A stretch of 9,333 nucleotides of DNA, from assembly GCA_003514205.1 (NCBI GenBank), contig DORQ01000176.1, positions 1 to 9,333 of the forward strand, read 5' to 3'. Source of the DNA: Acidimicrobiaceae bacterium. Lineage in GTDB: Bacteria > Actinomycetota > Acidimicrobiia > Acidimicrobiales > Microtrichaceae. This document shows positions 1 through 6,425 of this stretch, one piece after another. Each line of letters begins with the position of its first letter. The stretch's first letter is position 1. The translations under genes and the position numbers were made by a program. The notes under the pieces were generated by a model. That model was not told where the DNA came from and ran no database searches. It saw only the letters and a list, made by a program, of their open reading frames with translations.

Positions 1-1328
1 CGGCCGGCACTCAGGCGGCAACGGGTGCAGCACGGCTTGGTGCGGAGGTCACGGTCATCGAGCGCGACGTCATCGGCGGCGCCGCCCATCTGTGGGACTG
101 CATTCCATCCAAAGCCATGATCGCTACTGGCGCTGCAATTGGAGATATTGGCGATGCCAGCTCCATGGGCCTGTCCGCGGCATCAGCGCAGGTTGACCTC
201 CTGGCGCTCCGGTCGCGAATCGAAGGGATCGTCGGTCAACTTGAGCGGAGCGGAAGACGACTGCTCGACAGCCAGTCTGTTCGGATCATCAACGGCAGCG
301 GAAAAATCCTCAGCCCACACCAAGTACTCGCCACCACTGCAGACGGTGAGGAGACCCTTGACGCTGACGCGATTCTTGTTTCCACAGGTTCGCGCCCACG
401 CATCCCTGATTTCGCCGTCGTAGATGGCGATCGGATTCTCACCACCCGCGACGCCTACCCGCCCAAGGAGCTTCCTGAGCATCTCGTGGTGATCGGCTCG
501 GGTGTCACCGGCGTTGAGTTTGTGCACATGTTCCTGTCCCTTGGCTCCAAGGTCACGTTGGTGGTGAGTCGCCAGCAGGTCCTGCCACAGAAGGACCCCG
601 AAGTGGCTGCTGTCCTTGAGGCGGACTTTGTGCGACGAGGAGTCAAGCTTCTCAAGGGCGCACGAGCGACAGGAGTTGAGCGAACCGAAACCGGAGTCAA
701 AGTGATCTGCGACGATGGTCGGGTTGCCGAAGGTTCACATGCACTTTTCGCGATTGGTTCGATCCCCAACACGGAGGACCTCGGACTTGAGGACTTGGGG
801 ATCACGCTCGACGGTGGCTACGCCACGGGCCTCGATCACCACCTTCGCTCCTCCGTTCCCAACATCTACTTCGCCGGAGACATTTCGGGGAAGCTGCCCC
901 TCAGCTCTGTTGCATCGATGCAGGGCCGAAAGATCGCAGAACATGTCATGGGTCTTCACGTCATCGAACATCGCCATCTCGATTATGACAAGGCAGCATC
1001 AGCGATCTTCACCGAACCTGAGATTGCCGATGTTGGATTGGCAGAGGCCGATGCCTTTGCTGAAGGGCGGAAGGTGCGGGTGACGAAGGTCCCGTTCGCA
1101 ACCACGGCGAAGGCGCTGATTAACAACGACTCCCGTGGGTTTGTGAAGCTGGTGAGCGATCCGGCCACAGGAGTGATCCTTGGAGGCTCCATTGTTGGGC
1201 GTCACGCCGCTGAACTGATATCGGTTATCGCAGTCGCTGTAACCGCTGGGCTCAGAGTGTCAGACCTCGCCGAAAGCCTGCTCGTTCATCCAGCCTTGTC
1301 TGAGGCGTTGATGGAAGCTGCCGAGTAG
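1..1328 (+). CDS. lpdA: LpdA-like flavoprotein, pyridine nucleotide-disulfide reductase family (5' end missing)
   Basis: FAD-dependent oxidoreductase of the disulfide reductase family. The frame is open from base 3, so the N-terminal FAD dinucleotide motif lies outside the window. Visible in order: the redox-centre motif GGAAHLWDCIPSK (75-113); the NAD(P)-domain glycine motif GSGVTG (495-512); the second FAD motif NIYFAGD (861-881); and a C-terminal dimerisation domain ending in VHPALSE (1284-1304). The redox motif has Ala (84-86) where classical enzymes have the first Cys, so no active-site disulfide can form. The sequence resembles mycobacterial LpdA (Rv3303c), which is reported to act as an NAD(P)H:quinone reductase and not as lipoamide dehydrogenase; I recall this from memory and did not align it. 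Unlike my recollection of that protein, the His-Glu pair (His 1287-1289, Glu 1302-1304) is kept. After the second Rossmann strand comes Ser-Arg (567-572) in place of Glu, which may favour NADPH. The product is probably cytoplasmic and homodimeric. The family is certain; the substrate is not. Confidence 0.9.
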   Translation, partial: AGTQAATGAARLGAEVTVIERDVIGGAAHLWDCIPSKAMIATGAAIGDIGDASSMGLSAASAQVDLLALRSRIEGIVGQLERSGRRLLDSQSVRIINGSGKILSPHQVLATTADGEETLDADAILVSTGSRPRIPDFAVVDGDRILTTRDAYPPKELPEHLVVIGSGVTGVEFVHMFLSLGSKVTLVVSRQQVLPQKDPEVAAVLEADFVRRGVKLLKGARATGVERTETGVKVICDDGRVAEGSHALFAIGSIPNTEDLGLEDLGITLDGGYATGLDHHLRSSVPNIYFAGDISGKLPLSSVASMQGRKIAEHVMGLHVIEHRHLDYDKAASAIFTEPEIADVGLAEADAFAEGRKVRVTKVPFATTAKALINNDSRGFVKLVSDPATGVILGGSIVGRHAAELISVIAVAVTAGLRVSDLAESLLVHPALSEALMEAAE

Positions 1329-1336
1329 GCGCAACG

Positions 1337-1891
1337 GTGGGATTGAATCTGACAAACCCCAGATCGCAACGGCTTCCGTATCCGGCAGCGATTCCGCGGT
1401 CCCGCGATGACCTTCCAACGGTCGGCGAGGGCTCGGTGCCAATCCTGTGGGTGCGAGCGGGAGCTCGAATCGTCGATCAGTTGATCCTCGCCATTCCAAT
1501 GATGGCAATCATTTGGCCGACGATAGTGATTGACCCTGATGGCTCAATGGAGTTCAACCCTGACGTGCGATCCTCGCTCCTGCTGCTGTGTGTTGCTGCG
1601 CTGTACGAGGCAACCTTTCTCAGCCTCTGGGGATCGACTCCTGGCAAGGCATTGCTCGGACTGCGGGTCGTGCGATTCGTTGACGGTGACCATCCAAAGG
1701 TCTACCAATGTGTGCTTCGCACGCTGACGCCTAACCTCCTTGACTTTTTCGCGCTCGGCAAAGTTGCGAGTTGGTTGAGCTCATTGGCGCAGCTCTACTC
1801 CACCTCTGTGTTTGCCTCGGCGGTGTTCGATCCGATTGGGCGCGGCCTCCACGACCGTGTTGCTGGCACGATTCTGCTTCGGTCGCGGTAG
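1337..1891 (+). CDS. RDD family integral membrane protein
   Basis: Small membrane protein of 184 residues with the RDD domain. The signature is RAGARIVDQL at residues 40-49, WGSTPGKALLGLRVV at 98-112 and the closing motif DPIGRGLHDRVAGT at 165-178. Three hydrophobic segments are visible, at about 44-65, 78-98 and 138-162, preceded by a polar, basic N-terminal tail. RDD proteins are of mostly unknown function; some have been linked to ion transport, but nothing here identifies a substrate. The start is a GTG only 8 bp after the stop of the preceding flavoprotein gene, with no good Shine-Dalgarno sequence. A TTG at 1343 is an alternative that would shorten it by two residues. The tight spacing suggests co-transcription with the flavoprotein gene. 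Its 3' end converges on the methyltransferase gene. Confidence 0.85.
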   Translation: MGLNLTNPRSQRLPYPAAIPRSRDDLPTVGEGSVPILWVRAGARIVDQLILAIPMMAIIWPTIVIDPDGSMEFNPDVRSSLLLLCVAALYEATFLSLWGSTPGKALLGLRVVRFVDGDHPKVYQCVLRTLTPNLLDFFALGKVASWLSSLAQLYSTSVFASAVFDPIGRGLHDRVAGTILLRSR

Positions 1892-1896
1892 ACGCT

Positions 1897-1921
1897 CCAG
1901 CAGAGATGACCACATCGCTGG
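1897..1921. terminator. Hairpin between convergent genes, candidate bidirectional terminator
   Basis: The 51-bp gap between the RDD gene stop and the methyltransferase gene stop holds an inverted repeat: CCAGC, a 3-nt bulge AGA, GATG, loop ACCA, then CATC and GCTGG, giving nine base pairs. No T-tract follows directly on either strand; the nearest is TTTT at about 1937-1940. That makes it a weak intrinsic terminator by the classical definition, but its place between convergent genes is what a terminator would need. Nothing else is seen in the gap. Confidence 0.35.
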
Positions 1922-1942
1922 TTCGATCGGCGGCCCTTTTGC

Positions 1943-2887
1943 TTAGTCGACGGTTCGCCTGAGAAACAACATCACTGACGTGATGAGGCAACCTTCGGTG
2001 TAGAGGGTGATATGAGGAGAAGCATTCGTGTTGCGGTGCCGATCAAGCTCCACGGGATAGTCGAGCAGCGACTGCTGGATTCTCAGATCGAGGTCACCCC
2101 CAACTAACTCGAACCCGGGGGCTTTGAGGAACATCTCCTCCAGTTCGGCATAGGTGTAGTACTCATCGTGAGTTCCGTCGTTGAGAATGAGTTCAGTGGC
2201 GATCGCGGCGATGCCCCCTGGTTTCAGTACTCGTCGCATCTCCGCGAGGCTTTTGCGTTGCGTTTCGCGACTGCCGAAGTGTTCGATTGAAGAAAGGCAA
2301 AATGCGAAGTCGAACTCGCAATCTGGGAAATCGAGTTGATCACCCGACATCCGCAGAACGTTCAGGTGGTCCTCTCGGTATTCAAATGGGGCGAACGTTT
2401 CCGGCGACGTGAGCATCGCCGGTTGGCCTTCGTGATCGGGGTTGTCATAGAGGTCCGTGGCCACCATGAGTTGGATCTCGTTCGCGTAGTGAAAGAGTGG
2501 ACGCTCATATCCTGCCCCGACGGCGATTGCCTTCGAGGTTTCTCCGTACTCTCCGAGTTGTCTGAGGCCGAGAATGCACAGCGCGTACTCCCACGACTTC
2601 CGATGAATGCAGACCGAGTCATTGAGTTCGTTCATCACCTGGGACAGCGGCCCGTGGGCCTCCCAATCTGAGGTGGTGCACAAACGATTGAGGGAGGTCC
2701 GCTCGATATCGCGCATGACATCATCGGGGACTGCAATGACTGCCGAGGAGATTGGTCCAAACCGTCCACCAGCAGCTGGGGCAACGGGGGAAGGAGGGGC
2801 AACAGGGGAAGGCGGGGCGATTGTCCGAGCAAGCTTTCCGCGGAGTCTGTTCCCAAGTGGTTTCACCTGAGAGGAAATTTTTGTCAC
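1943..2887 (-). CDS. Class I SAM-dependent methyltransferase
   Basis: Predicted cytoplasmic methyltransferase of 314 residues. The Rossmann-like core is seen as motif I AIAVGAGYERPLF (residues 119-131), an acidic strand end VATDLYDN (142-149), motif IV FDFAFCLSSIEHFG (192-205), and EMRRVLKPGGIAAIATE (216-232), the usual post-motif of this superfamily. Residues 24-37 are a Pro/Ala/Ser/Val-rich linker made by an 18-bp tandem duplication. About 80 residues between linker and motif I, with several Trp, Cys and His, form a domain I do not recognise. The GTG start is supported by AAAGGA (2894-2899) six bases upstream. The gene lies 30 bp downstream of the biotin carboxylase gene on the same strand, so it is probably in one transcript. 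The acceptor is unknown; this general type is often seen with glycan or lipid biosynthesis genes, but that is only an association. Confidence 0.82.
   Translation of the reverse strand: MTKISSQVKPLGNRLRGKLARTIAPPSPVAPPSPVAPAAGGRFGPISSAVIAVPDDVMRDIERTSLNRLCTTSDWEAHGPLSQVMNELNDSVCIHRKSWEYALCILGLRQLGEYGETSKAIAVGAGYERPLFHYANEIQLMVATDLYDNPDHEGQPAMLTSPETFAPFEYREDHLNVLRMSGDQLDFPDCEFDFAFCLSSIEHFGSRETQRKSLAEMRRVLKPGGIAAIATELILNDGTHDEYYTYAELEEMFLKAPGFELVGGDLDLRIQQSLLDYPVELDRHRNTNASPHITLYTEGCLITSVMLFLRRTVD
2781..2816 (-). repeat. Two-copy 18-bp tandem repeat inside the methyltransferase gene
   Basis: On the + strand, 2781-2798 and 2799-2816 are two adjacent 18-base units that differ at two positions (unit positions 6 and 15). 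They keep the reading frame and encode a duplicated six-residue Pro/Ser/Val/Ala unit in the N-terminal linker (protein text APPSPVAPPSPVAP). The 18-bp length preserves the frame, so copy number could vary without breaking the gene. Confidence 0.8.
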
Positions 2888-2893
2888 GGTCTG

Positions 2894-2899
2894 TCCTTT
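2894..2899 (-). promoter_or_regulatory. Ribosome binding site of the methyltransferase gene
   Basis: Read on the minus strand, AAAGGA sits six bases before the GTG at 2887. It lies in the 30-bp gap after the carboxylase gene, and it decides the start of the methyltransferase in favour of this GTG, so the Pro-rich N-terminal region is translated. Confidence 0.6.
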
Positions 2900-2917
2900 G
2901 GTCGGGGAGACCGCAGA

Positions 2918-4678
2918 CTAACTGATGACCGCCACGACGTCGCCTGATCCAACTGATTGGCCTGGCTCAACGTTCAGGGTGGTCACAGTTCCAGCTTTGT
3001 CAGCGGTGATGGCGTTTTCCATCTTCATTGCTTCAAGCACGCAGATGGTCGCACCTTCTTCGATCTCATCGCCTTGAGCCACCATGACTTTAACGATGGT
3101 GCCTTGCATTGGCACGGTGATGGTTCCCGAGCCGGCCTGTACAGCTGTGCCCGACCGACCGGGGCGGGCCGCTTTTGGCTTTGCGCCAGTTGTGGCCGCT
3201 GGTGCGCTCGCTGATTCAGGCACCCACATCGACACCGAGAACTTCTTCCCGTTGACTTCCAGATCGAGGTCGCGCCGAACGGTCGGCTCCCCGTCTGGGC
3301 CAGTTGTTGCCCCGGTTGGCTTCGATGTGACACCTGTGAGGTCAAGAACTGACTCCACCCACTTGGTGGAGTGCTCGAAGGCCTGGAAATCAGGGTGTCG
3401 GAGGATCGCGAGGTCAGCGGGCATGGTGGTTGCGACGCCCTCGACAACCATCTCCTCAAGCGCCCGAATGGTTCGAGCAATCGCTGTGGCCCGATCCTTG
3501 CCCCAGACACAGAGTTTGCCGACCAAGTTGTCGTAGTACTGGCTGATCTCGTCGCCTGCCTCGTATCCCCCGTCCCAGCGGACACCGAAGCCGGAGGCGA
3601 CTTTGAGGGCCGTGAGCGGGCCAGGGGAGGGAAGGAACCGACCGCCAGCAACGTCTTCGGCGTTGATCCTGACCTCGATGGCATGGCCGGAAATCTCGAT
3701 GTCTTCTTGGGTGAAGGGGAGCGGTTCACCCGCAGCCACTCGGAGTTGCATTTCGACGAGGTCGATACCGGAGACCAGTTCTGAGACGCAGTGCTCAACC
3801 TGAAGACGCGTGTTCATCTCGAGGTAGTAGTAGCCGCCATCCTCGTAGAGAAACTCAACGGTGCCGGCGTTGACGTAATCGCACCCCTGAGCGACCTTGA
3901 CGGCATCGGCGCCCATTGCGGCGAGAATCTCCGCTGGAATGTCTGCTGCGGGGGCCTCCTCGATGAGCTTCTGGTGTCGTCGTTGCGCCGAACAGTCCCG
4001 GGTGCCGACGTAGACGCAGTTTCCATGTTCGTCGGCGATGAGCTGAACTTCGACGTGCCGAGGCTTCAAAAGGTAACGCTCCATGTAGCACTCATCGCGA
4101 CCGAAGTAGGCGAGTGCCTCACGTTGGGCCGACTCAAACGCTGCCGGTGCGGCCTCCGCATTCTCTACGACCTTCATTCCCCGGCCGCCGCCGCCATACG
4201 CGGCCTTGATGGCGATGGGGTACCCGAACTTCTCGCCAAATGCCACGATTTGAGCTGGGTCAGTGATGAGGTCGGTCGTGCCAGGGACTCCGTGAACTCC
4301 AACCTTTTCCGCCGCTAGACGGGCCGAGATCTTGTCACCCATGACGTCGATCGCTTCGGGCCGGGGTCCGATGAACTTGACGCCCATATCGGTAATCAGC
4401 TTGGCGAAATCGCTGTTTTCGCTGAAAAACCCATACCCAGGGTGAACGGCATCCGCGCCCGACTTCTTGATGACGTCGAGGAGCTTGGCTGAGTCGATGT
4501 AGGACTCGGCAGCCGTCTTGCCGCCTAGGGCGAAGGCTTCATCGGCGAGCCGCACATGCAATGCTTCGCGATCGAGCTCGGAATAGACAGCCACGGTGGG
4601 AATACCGAGTTCCTTGCAGGCTCGAATAACTCGAACGGCAATTTCCCCGCGGTTTGCGATGAGTACTTTTGAAAACAC
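2918..4678 (-). CDS. accA3: Acetyl-/propionyl-CoA carboxylase alpha chain (biotin carboxylase + BCCP fusion)
   Basis: ATP-dependent biotin carboxylase fused to its biotin carboxyl carrier domain, 586 residues, the usual layout of actinobacterial acyl-CoA carboxylases (mycobacterial AccA3 is near 600). It carboxylates biotin with bicarbonate; a separate AccD beta subunit, not in this window, passes the carboxyl to acetyl- or propionyl-CoA to make malonyl- or methylmalonyl-CoA. Order: N-terminal domain opening SKVLIANRGEIAVR (3-16); ATP-grasp with glycine loop YGGGGRGM (161-168); RDCSAQRRHQK (227-237); catalytic EMNTRLQVEH (287-296); C-terminal carboxylase domain to about 445; an Ala/Pro-rich linker near 485-515; then the biotinyl domain with EAMKM, the modified lysine being Lys552. 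The GTG start gives the canonical N-terminus although the Shine-Dalgarno is weak. It is transcribed away from birA, 16 bp apart if birA starts at its GTG. The acyl-CoA preference cannot be read from this subunit. Confidence 0.95.
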   Translation of the reverse strand: MFSKVLIANRGEIAVRVIRACKELGIPTVAVYSELDREALHVRLADEAFALGGKTAAESYIDSAKLLDVIKKSGADAVHPGYGFFSENSDFAKLITDMGVKFIGPRPEAIDVMGDKISARLAAEKVGVHGVPGTTDLITDPAQIVAFGEKFGYPIAIKAAYGGGGRGMKVVENAEAAPAAFESAQREALAYFGRDECYMERYLLKPRHVEVQLIADEHGNCVYVGTRDCSAQRRHQKLIEEAPAADIPAEILAAMGADAVKVAQGCDYVNAGTVEFLYEDGGYYYLEMNTRLQVEHCVSELVSGIDLVEMQLRVAAGEPLPFTQEDIEISGHAIEVRINAEDVAGGRFLPSPGPLTALKVASGFGVRWDGGYEAGDEISQYYDNLVGKLCVWGKDRATAIARTIRALEEMVVEGVATTMPADLAILRHPDFQAFEHSTKWVESVLDLTGVTSKPTGATTGPDGEPTVRRDLDLEVNGKKFSVSMWVPESASAPAATTGAKPKAARPGRSGTAVQAGSGTITVPMQGTIVKVMVAQGDEIEEGATICVLEAMKMENAITADKAGTVTTLNVEPGQSVGSGDVVAVIS

Positions 4679-4682
4679 GCTC

Positions 4683-4688
4683 TATGGT
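4683..4688 (+). promoter_or_regulatory. Candidate -10 element for birA, possibly leaderless
   Basis: TATGGT matches the actinobacterial TANNNT -10 pattern and ends six bases before the GTG at 4695, the spacing expected if transcription begins on the start codon itself. No convincing -35 is seen. The overlapping GGTGG (4686-4690) could instead act as a weak ribosome binding site, so the reading is tentative. Confidence 0.3.
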
Positions 4689-4694
4689 GGCCGA

Positions 4695-5501
4695 GTGGAC
4701 CTAGGTGATGCCAAGTCAAATCACAAAATCTTCAGATTTTCTGAGATCGAGTGGCTCCCGGAGATCGGTTCGACCAACGTTGCGCTGGCTGAACGGGCGC
4801 GGGCCGGCGTGGGGGAGTCGGTCCTCGGTGCCGATTTTCAGACGGCAGGCAAGGGTCGCCGAGAACGCCGATGGGAGGCCGAACGCGGCAACTCGCTGCT
4901 GTTTTCGATACTCGTGGACCCCGCACTGGAACCCAACGACATCGGACTCGTGACGATTGCCTTGGCGGTGTCAGTCTGCGATGCGTGTGAGGAACTGTTG
5001 AGCTGGGCCCCGCGCCTGAAGTGGCCCAACGACATCATCATTGAGGACCCGCAGGACGGATCGATCAGGAAACTCGCAGGCATACTTGCTGAATTGGTAC
5101 TTGTTGACGGCGATGCTCGTGTGGTGGTGGGTATTGGCATCAACCTGGACTGGGTCGGGGAGATTCCAGAGGAGCTCGCAGCCACAATGTCCACCTTGCG
5201 TGCTGCACTCGGCAGACCAGTGCCCCGATCGGGGTTGCTCGGGGCAATCCTGTCGAGTTTCGAACTCAGACTCGGCCAAGCTGAAGCGGAGCACCTTCGC
5301 CCAGTCTTGCTCGACGAGTATTCCCGATTGCTCGCCACAATTGGCAAGCAGGTTCGGGTGGAAATGGTGAATTCGGAGCTAGTGGGTCTCGCCGTTGGAG
5401 TCACCCCCCAAGGTCGCCTTGAGGTCGACTGCGACGGGGTTCGCACCGTGGTAGACGTGGGAGACGTGCATCACTGTCGAATCGAGATCTCTCCGAAGTA
5501 A
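4695..5501 (+). CDS. birA: Biotin-[acetyl-CoA-carboxylase] ligase, no DNA-binding domain
   Basis: Biotin-protein ligase: it makes biotinyl-AMP from biotin and ATP and transfers biotin to the lysine of the AMKM motif in carrier domains, here probably Lys552 of the carboxylase encoded alongside. From the GTG at 4695 it has 268 residues. Motifs: GSTN (25-28); the adenylate-binding loop QTAGKGRRERRW (49-60), a variant of the usual GRGRRGR; KWPND (109-113); KLAGILAE (126-133); GIGIN (146-150); and an SH3-like C-terminal domain from about 215. There is no N-terminal helix-turn-helix, so it should not be a biotin repressor of the E. coli type. The start is uncertain: ATG at 4659 adds 12 residues and overlaps the divergent carboxylase gene by 20 bp, and the open frame extends up to 4596. 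I prefer 4695 because it avoids overlap and leaves about 24 residues before GSTN, as in other short ligases. Confidence 0.92.
   Translation: MDLGDAKSNHKIFRFSEIEWLPEIGSTNVALAERARAGVGESVLGADFQTAGKGRRERRWEAERGNSLLFSILVDPALEPNDIGLVTIALAVSVCDACEELLSWAPRLKWPNDIIIEDPQDGSIRKLAGILAELVLVDGDARVVVGIGINLDWVGEIPEELAATMSTLRAALGRPVPRSGLLGAILSSFELRLGQAEAEHLRPVLLDEYSRLLATIGKQVRVEMVNSELVGLAVGVTPQGRLEVDCDGVRTVVDVGDVHHCRIEISPK
4725..4740. promoter_or_regulatory. AT-rich palindrome near the carboxylase/birA divergence, possible operator
   Basis: AAAATCT-TC-AGATTTT has two perfect 7-base inverted arms around a 2-base centre. It stands out as AT-rich in GC-rich surroundings, lies 46 bases upstream of the carboxylase start and falls in codons 11-16 of birA. 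This is a suitable place for a repressor of the carboxylase gene, but it may be a chance result of the coding sequence. No regulator is identified, and this BirA has no DNA-binding domain. Confidence 0.3.
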
Positions 5502-5534
5502 GGCGTTCGCGCCTCGGTATCTCTCGGCGTTTTT
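5501..5534. terminator. Candidate terminator between convergent birA and pabC
   Basis: The 39-bp gap begins with a compact hairpin, AGGCG-TTCG-CGCCT (5501-5514), a five-base-pair stem with a TTCG loop whose first base is the last base of the birA stop codon. A T-run, TTTTT (5530-5534), comes 15 bases later. An alternative stem pairs CGCC (5510-5513) with GGCG (5526-5529) directly before the T-run. Either could end birA transcription; the GGCG-CGAA-CGCC form on the other strand could serve pabC. Confidence 0.4.
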
Positions 5535-5540
5535 CTGCGC

Positions 5541-6425
5541 TCAGGAATACAACGACGGATCAGCCACAATGTCGTTCAGCCAGGTTGCTCGCGCCGATGA
5601 AGTGAACGGTCCCGGTGCGAACGGGAACTGGACAGCATCACAACGCAGTACTGGTTGGACTTCTCGCCCAGTCGAGACCAGGAACATCTCGGTGCACTCC
5701 GACAGCTCGCTGACAGCGATGCTTCGCTCGATGCCCACGCCTGCATCGAGGAGCAATTGCCGAGTAACCCCAGCAAGGCAGCCGGAACTCAGCGGAGGGG
5801 TAACCAATGTGTCGCTGATCGCCACGAACACATTCGAACCAGTTCCTTCGCAGAGTTCCCCGGATGTGTTAGCGAAAATCGCTTCGCTGCACCCGTGTCG
5901 AGTGGCGTCGAGGAGCGCTATGACGTTCTCGCCATAGGACGTCGATTTCACTCCTGCGAGAGCCGAGCGCTCATTTCGGGTCCAAGTAGTGAGGTGAACT
6001 GCTGTGGGTTCGAGACGAATGGTGCCGGGTCGGACGGCGACAATCAGCGTCGGGGTAAGTTCGCCGCGTGGAGTTCCGAGGGGGCCAGGCCCTGCCGTGA
6101 GGGTGATCCGTAGAAAGCCCGTCGATGAGTCACTCTCGGCCCAAAACGACTGAGTCACAGCGCTCACTGCGTCGCGGATTCTCGCCTCCTCTGGGAGCGG
6201 AATCTCCATGGTTCGGGCAGACTGGCCGAGTCGTTCCAGGTGTTGGGTGAGCGCGAATACCCCTCGCTCCTCGAACTTGATGGTTTCGAACACCCCGTCG
6301 CCAACGGTGATGCCATGGTCGTCATAGGCCAGCGTGGCCTCGCCAGCTTCCACAAGCCGGTCGTGAATCCATACCGGTGTTGGTCGCTGTGGAGTGGGCA
6401 CTGGAAGCTGTGGAGCGGTGGTCAT
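5541..6425 (-). CDS. pabC: Aminodeoxychorismate lyase (class IV PLP aminotransferase family)
   Basis: PLP-dependent fold-type IV enzyme of 294 residues, predicted to split 4-amino-4-deoxychorismate into p-aminobenzoate and pyruvate in folate synthesis. Visible landmarks: GDGVFETIKF (42-51), the phosphate-binding arginine in QHLERL (61-66, Arg65), the PLP lysine in AGVKSTSYGEN (157-167, Lys160), the glutamate expected to contact the PLP ring in ELCEGTGSNVF (190-200, Glu193), and SGCLAGVTR (214-222). These also occur in branched-chain and D-amino acid aminotransferases, so the specific call rests mainly on the genetic link to pabB. Its ATG overlaps the pabB stop in ATGA, which suggests translational coupling; no separate Shine-Dalgarno is evident. 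The first 15 or so residues are Pro/Thr-rich and probably disordered. The 3' end converges on birA. Confidence 0.85.
   Translation of the reverse strand: MTTAPQLPVPTPQRPTPVWIHDRLVEAGEATLAYDDHGITVGDGVFETIKFEERGVFALTQHLERLGQSARTMEIPLPEEARIRDAVSAVTQSFWAESDSSTGFLRITLTAGPGPLGTPRGELTPTLIVAVRPGTIRLEPTAVHLTTWTRNERSALAGVKSTSYGENVIALLDATRHGCSEAIFANTSGELCEGTGSNVFVAISDTLVTPPLSSGCLAGVTRQLLLDAGVGIERSIAVSELSECTEMFLVSTGREVQPVLRCDAVQFPFAPGPFTSSARATWLNDIVADPSLYS

Noticed and set aside
84..101. Frameshift or sequencing error as the reason for the missing cysteine in the flavoprotein.
   Set aside because: The frame is intact on both sides, and the flanking GGAA and CIPSK residues resemble mycobacterial LpdA, so the substitution looks genuine.
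3025..4318. Several long open frames overlapping the carboxylase gene on both strands (for example 3025-3798 minus, 3084-3536 plus, 3791-4318 plus).
   Set aside because: They lie wholly inside a gene with clear family motifs along its full length and show no recognisable domains; long shadow frames are expected in GC-rich DNA.
4596..4694. Upstream extension of birA to ATG 4596.
   Set aside because: It would overlap the divergent carboxylase gene by more than 80 bases, the added residues mirror the carboxylase N-terminus, and related short biotin ligases do not need them.
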